DNA from: Topomyia yanbarensis
Lineage: Eukaryota > Arthropoda > Insecta > Diptera > Culicidae
Direction: 5' to 3'
DNA length: 64,000 nt
Assembly (NCBI RefSeq): GCF_030247195.1
Contig: NC_080672.1
Location: 98,466,113-98,530,112 of the forward strand
Below the pieces are notes generated by a model, which was given only the letters and a program-made list of their open reading frames with translations, ran no database searches and was not told the origin of the DNA. Below, piece by piece: positions 59,573 through 64,000 of this stretch (positions are counted from its first letter, which is position 1; each line of letters opens with the position of its first letter). A program made the position numbers and the translations under genes.

Positions 59573-61727
59573 ACACGGAAAAATAATTGTTCCCTAATTT
59601 GTGAATAAAGTGCCATGAATTCTGACAGAACCATGTTTTTGTATTACGAAAACAGGACCATGAACAAAAAGTTTGTGTTTTATAATTATGTTCAATCTCG
59701 CTTCCGTAATGCCCGCATAACGCTTTTATTGGTGGAAATATTTGTTTTTGTTTTGTGGACATCAATTACGGCTTCCGTCGTGGAATTGCCATAAATATTT
59801 TCTGTACGTGAACTAGTTCACAACCTTATGAACTATATTCATAAAACCAAAGGTTGACTCATGATGATATTAATAAATTTAGCTCGCATCTCGCAAAGCC
59901 GTCGCTGTCAAAATCAAAAAAATTGTGGATATTTTGCAAATGAAGATTTTGACTATTACGGTGTATATAATATTTCTTTTGACGGCTTTGTCAGTCTTTT
60001 GATAAATAATGGAACGAATTTTAATATTTATCCGACGTTTCGATGCTTTTTGGCATCATTTATCAAAAGACTGACAAAGCCGTTAAAAGAAATATTATAT
60101 TGTGGATATTTTCTTTCAATCAAAGTGTTGCTTCTACCTAGCAGCTCCTTCTGTACGATCTCTCAAGAGATTCAGGTCCCGGTCATTAAGCATGACCGGC
60201 GTCGGGGCGTTGTTCTGGTTGATCAATTTATAAAACTCCGCATCTTATTCCTCGCAAAGCTTCAGCGGGTACAGTTTCGTCGTGTTCATGTTTCACTGAT
60301 GAAGTTTTTTCAGCTGATGTGTAACCGCTACAAGTATTCAGCTACTAGCGTAGTTTTGTCTGTTGCTCTTTGGCACTCAGCATATAACCAGTCGTGTAGT
60401 ACCAAAAACTCGTGAACTATTTAACGAAACTTTGAATTTTATTCATGAATTCATTCCATATTGGTGATCTAATCCATGATTCCTAATATATTAGCTCTCG
60501 ATCCAATATCCGTGCTCGTGAAATAATTCACAAAATCATAAAAAATTATTAATGTATTCGTGAACTGGTTCATGATTCCTAGTATGATAGGCACCACATA
60601 TCATTCGTAATCGTGAAATAGTTGACGAAATCATTGAATTTTCATGTATTCGTGAAGTGGTTCATGAGTCGTAGTATAATAGTCACAACTGACTATTTGA
60701 ACCCGTGAAATAAATCACAAGATTATAAAATATTCATGTATTCATGAACTGGTTCATAAATTTTAGTCTAATAGTTCACGAAACCATAAAATATTGTTCA
60801 TGAATTCGTGAGCTAGTTCATGATTGCTAGGGCAATAATCATGTCTAACAATTTGCCACAATAGATCCAAATACTGGTCGCAGTGGTGCGTCTTCAACAA
60901 AAAAAAATGTCTGACAATTTGTACTTGTCAAATAGTTCACAAAGTTATGGAATATTATTCATGGATTCGTACTTGTTCATCATTTCTAGTACATGATTTA
61001 CGATCTGTTCTTCCTGCATGGGATATTTTTAAGATATCCCTAATAATTTTCAAATTAATGAAATTTTCACGTGAATTACGAACTTTCACAAAATTCGGAG
61101 TATTATTCGTGGAAACATTTCCACGCTCTTTTTTGTGAAATGTCCAGCTGCTAGCGACTCGTAATAAGTACGAGCAGTAGATATAATAAAACAATTAAAA
61201 CCCCGAATATCGTTATTCATTTGATCAGGTTCAATGTGATGTATGGACAGAAAACGGAATCTGCGATGAGCACCACATTCATACGTTTATCATCCAGTTC
61301 ATAGTGTCACGTTGCTCCGAGTAAAAAAACCGATAGTAATCAAAATAAAACAGATCGCGATATGGCGAAGAGAAATTAAGGAAAAAATGGTGATATATCC
61401 ACTATCAAATTCGAAAGAAAACTCTAGAATAAAATATCACAAAAACGTGAACAGATATTACTCAGATTGTCAATAAGATTCTGAAATCACACAACTCGTG
61501 ATAAAAATATTAAAAATTGTGACTAGGATTCTGTATGCATGAACAAGAATCCTGCTAGTCTGACAGAAAAATACGATAGTAAACTCACGAATAAAATAGC
61601 AAGGTAACGTGAAGAGAAATTACCAAAATCGCGAATAAGCTCCTGAAATCATGAATATTATTTGACTGTAGGCTGTGTAGACCCAAATTAAGAACAAAAA
61701 TCATAACAAACACTAAACATAACCACA
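59573..61727 (+). repeat. ~2.15-kb tandem unit, copy 1
   Basis: Starts CACACGGAAAAATAATTGTT and a ~300-bp head (GTGAATAAAGTGCCATGAAT ... ACCAAAGGTTGACTCAT) that recurs at 61728. After it comes a ~465-bp insertion (about 59945-60410) absent from copy 2, then a block of ~95-bp repeats, then a tail beginning CCAGCTGCTAGCGACTCG. The 184-codon frame at 59861-60415 runs across the insertion and its hairpin, so I do not treat it as a gene. Confidence 0.85.
59967..60100. repeat. ~41-bp inverted repeat with hammerhead-like centre
   Basis: ATAATATTTCTTTTGACGGC and on to GATAAAT (59967-60007) pairs with 60058-60100. The minus strand of the centre and right arm reads TTGATAAAT, GATGCCAAAAAGCATC, GAAACGTCGG: a stem followed by GAAAC and GTC as in a hammerhead core, with a degenerate first box. 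Confidence 0.65.
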
Positions 61728-63900
61728 CGGAAAAAAAATGTTCCCAAAATCGTGAATAAAGTGCCATGAATTCTGAAACAATCACGATTTTACGTTACGA
61801 AAACAGGACCATGAACAAAAATCATGGCTTTTATAATTATGTTAAACTTCCTTTCAGTAGCGCCCACGTAACGCTTTTATTAGTGGAAATATTTGATTTT
61901 GTTCTATGAACTTTAGTCATGTTTTCTGCTATATCATTACGAAATCGATTTTCTGTACGTGAACTAGTACACAATTTTAAGAACATTTTTCATAAAACCA
62001 AAGGTTGACTTATCTGATATTCATAGATTAAGGAACATTAATTAACAAAATCAAAACAGTATGGATACTTTCTCGTGAACTATTTCACGAAATATTAAAT
62101 TTTATTCATGAATACATACCATCCACTAATTCATGATTCTTAACATATTAGTCACGATCCAATATCCGTGTTCGAGAAATCGTTCACAAAATCATCAAAT
62201 ATTATTCATGCACACACCAAAAAAATATGAATTTTATCGTTGACGTAATTGCAATCATGACACAATTTAACAAACCGTAATTCACGAATTGAGGGAACAT
62301 TACCGTGTTCCGTTCAATTTTACATGAAAAATATACTTTACATGCCCAATGACATAAAATTACACTTCCTGCCATTCAGGATAAACGCTATATGTGGAGT
62401 AAAATTACGTGATTTACGTAATTCAACGTCATGTAAAATTAAAATCAAATGTAAAACTGAGTCATTTTTGATGCTCGTATATGTCATGGTCAGGAGACGT
62501 AAATTTAAAAGATTTTTTCTCGGTGTGTAGTATAATCCTGATTTGCCATTCGTGGTAGTGAAATCGTTCACGAAATCATGAAATATTATTTATTCGTGTA
62601 CTGGTTCATGATCCTTAGTATACTAGTCATGACTTACCCTTCGCTCGCGTGAAATATTTCACAGAATCGCACTGCATTATTCATGTATTCGTGAACGTGA
62701 AATAGTTCAAGAAATCATAGAATATTATTCATGTATTCATGAACTGAAAGTAACGACTCACCATTCTTGCTCGTGAAATAGTCTGCGAAATCATCCAATA
62801 TTATTCATGTATTCGTGAACGGGTTCATGATTCCTAGCACAATAGTCACGACTGACCATTCGTGCACGTAAAATGTTTCACAAAATCATGAAATATTATT
62901 CAGGGGTTCGAGAACTAGTTCATGATCCCTAGTACTTGACCTACGATCTTTTTTGCGTGCTTGTGATATTTAGAAGATATCCCTAATGATTTTAAATTTC
63001 ATGCAATATGGCCATGAAATGCCATGCACTATTCCATGAAATGTCATATATGTCCAGCTGTTAGCGACCAGCAAGAGACACGAGCCGCAGATATAAGAAA
63101 ACTATTAGTACCTAGAACATCGTTGTTCATTTGATAAGGTTCAGTGTGATGTCTCGACAGGAAAAAAATTGCGTTGAGCGCCAAAAACACATTAAATCCT
63201 GTTCGTGATATAGTTCATGGAACAAGATCCCGCTTATTAGTCACACATTTATGTTTCTGTATTTATTGTCCCGATACTCCGAGTGCAAAAACCGATAATA
63301 ACTAAAAAAATAACAGATCACAATAAGGAGAAGAGAAATTACGAATATCATAATAAAATCACTCTACCTTTCAAATTTGAAAGTAAGCTGTAGAACCAAA
63401 TATCATGATAACGTGCAAATAAATTACGAAAATTGTGATTGAGATACTAAAAATTAAAATATAAATCATACTATTCAGGACAACAATATCAAAAATCGTG
63501 ACCAATATCCTGAAATCATGATCATAAATCACTCTACTTGTGACTAAAATATCATGATAATGTGAATAGAAACTAGGAAAATCGTGGCAACGATCCTGAA
63601 ATCATGAATATAAATCACATTACTAACACAAACATCATAACTAGTAACCTGAAATTATGAGCATGAATCACTCTACTGGAGAAACTTAAATACCATGAAA
63701 CAGAAATTACGAAAATCGTGACTAAGATCCTGCAATCGTGAACATAAATCACGCTACTCTGACAGAAAAATCCGATAGCAAACTCATGAATAAAATATCA
63801 CGGTAACTTGATAAGAAATCACAAAAATCGCGAATAAGCTCCTGCAATCATGAACATCGCTTAACTGACGGCTGTGTATTCCAAAATTATGAACAAGGAT
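61728..63900 (+). repeat. ~2.15-kb tandem unit, copy 2
   Basis: Direct repeat of copy 1: the same head (61728-62030), ~95-bp repeats (62070-63050) and tail (CCAGCTGTTAGCGACCAG at 63053, then CATCGTTGTTCATTTGATAA). It carries its own MITE insertion (62213-62527). The tail includes AATCGTGA...ATCATGA phrases at roughly 60-70 bp intervals to the window end. The array may continue beyond the window. Confidence 0.85.
62213..62527. mobile_element. 315-bp MITE with CACACC ends
   Basis: Begins CACACCAAAAAAATATG and ends TTTTTTCTCGGTGTG, inverted termini. Internal TGTAAAACTGAGTCATTTTT followed by GATGCTC matches the MITE at 13946-14331. Relative to the ~95-bp repeat consensus, about 25 bp of target are missing, so this insertion was accompanied or followed by a deletion. 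Confidence 0.8.
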
Positions 63901-64000
63901 CATAACAAAACCTAAACATTTCCAAGGAACAACCACAGTAGCCCTGCTAAACATTCGAATGTAACGCCATGTATATATTCGACGCGAAATAGTTTCTTGG

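Noticed and set aside
59861..60415. 184-codon ORF
   Set aside because: It spans an inverted repeat and an insertion in the 2.15-kb unit; both arms would encode unrelated peptides from the same hairpin, and no domain is seen.

Overview
The window looks like repeat-dense nuclear DNA from a culicine mosquito, probably Aedes. This is inferred from the mix of elements: an ITmDD37E-type DNA transposon, an RTE retrotransposon of the mosquito JAM1 type, R1- and I-clade LINEs, and short dispersed repeats that I associate with Aedes. No intact, confidently identifiable host gene, rRNA, tRNA or CRISPR array is visible. Almost everything recognisable is a dead mobile element, a nonautonomous element or a tandem repeat. 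The only hints of host coding sequence are a chemoreceptor-like fragment near 2.5-2.9 kb and two unassigned ORFs near 58-59 kb.

Layout. 0-6.4 kb: LINE ORF1 debris, a TTTA microsatellite, inverted arrays of a 16-bp motif and a decayed ITmDD37E transposon (2883-4170). 6.7-9.1 kb: an RTE-clade retrotransposon copy, frameshifted. 9.7-27.4 kb: a large interrupted palindrome with 3.48-kb arms (9675-13151 and 23901-27377) that look nearly identical. Its spacer holds two R1-clade copies in opposite orientation, an I-clade copy with RNase H, RTE debris, two small MITEs and a 1.47-kb fold-back element. 27.4-36 kb: AT-rich, mostly unassigned, with a long AT microsatellite and a first block of ~95-bp dyad-rich repeats. 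36-41.6 kb: a third R1 copy with a long modular 3' UTR, then an I/jockey-like LINE on the minus strand interrupted by a second AT microsatellite. 41.7-45.2 kb: mostly unassigned.

45.2-55.8 kb holds the most striking object. It is a 10.6-kb fold-back element bounded by TTAA on both sides, with ~490-bp outer inverted repeats that look about 98% identical. Inside these lie inverted arrays of a ~152-bp unit (about 13 copies left, 16 right) around a 5.4-kb core. A 951-bp TTAA-flanked nonautonomous element starts only 9 bp beyond it. 57.2-57.9 kb is a 670-bp near-perfect hairpin element with an 8-bp target-site duplication. 59.6-64 kb is a ~2.15-kb unit in direct tandem duplication, built partly from the 95-bp repeats and continuing to or past the window edge.

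The elements do not form a pathway. What they give is insertion order: nested insertions with empty-site paralogs in the same window show which element came later. Coordinates of degenerate elements are approximate. Percent identities are by-eye estimates.
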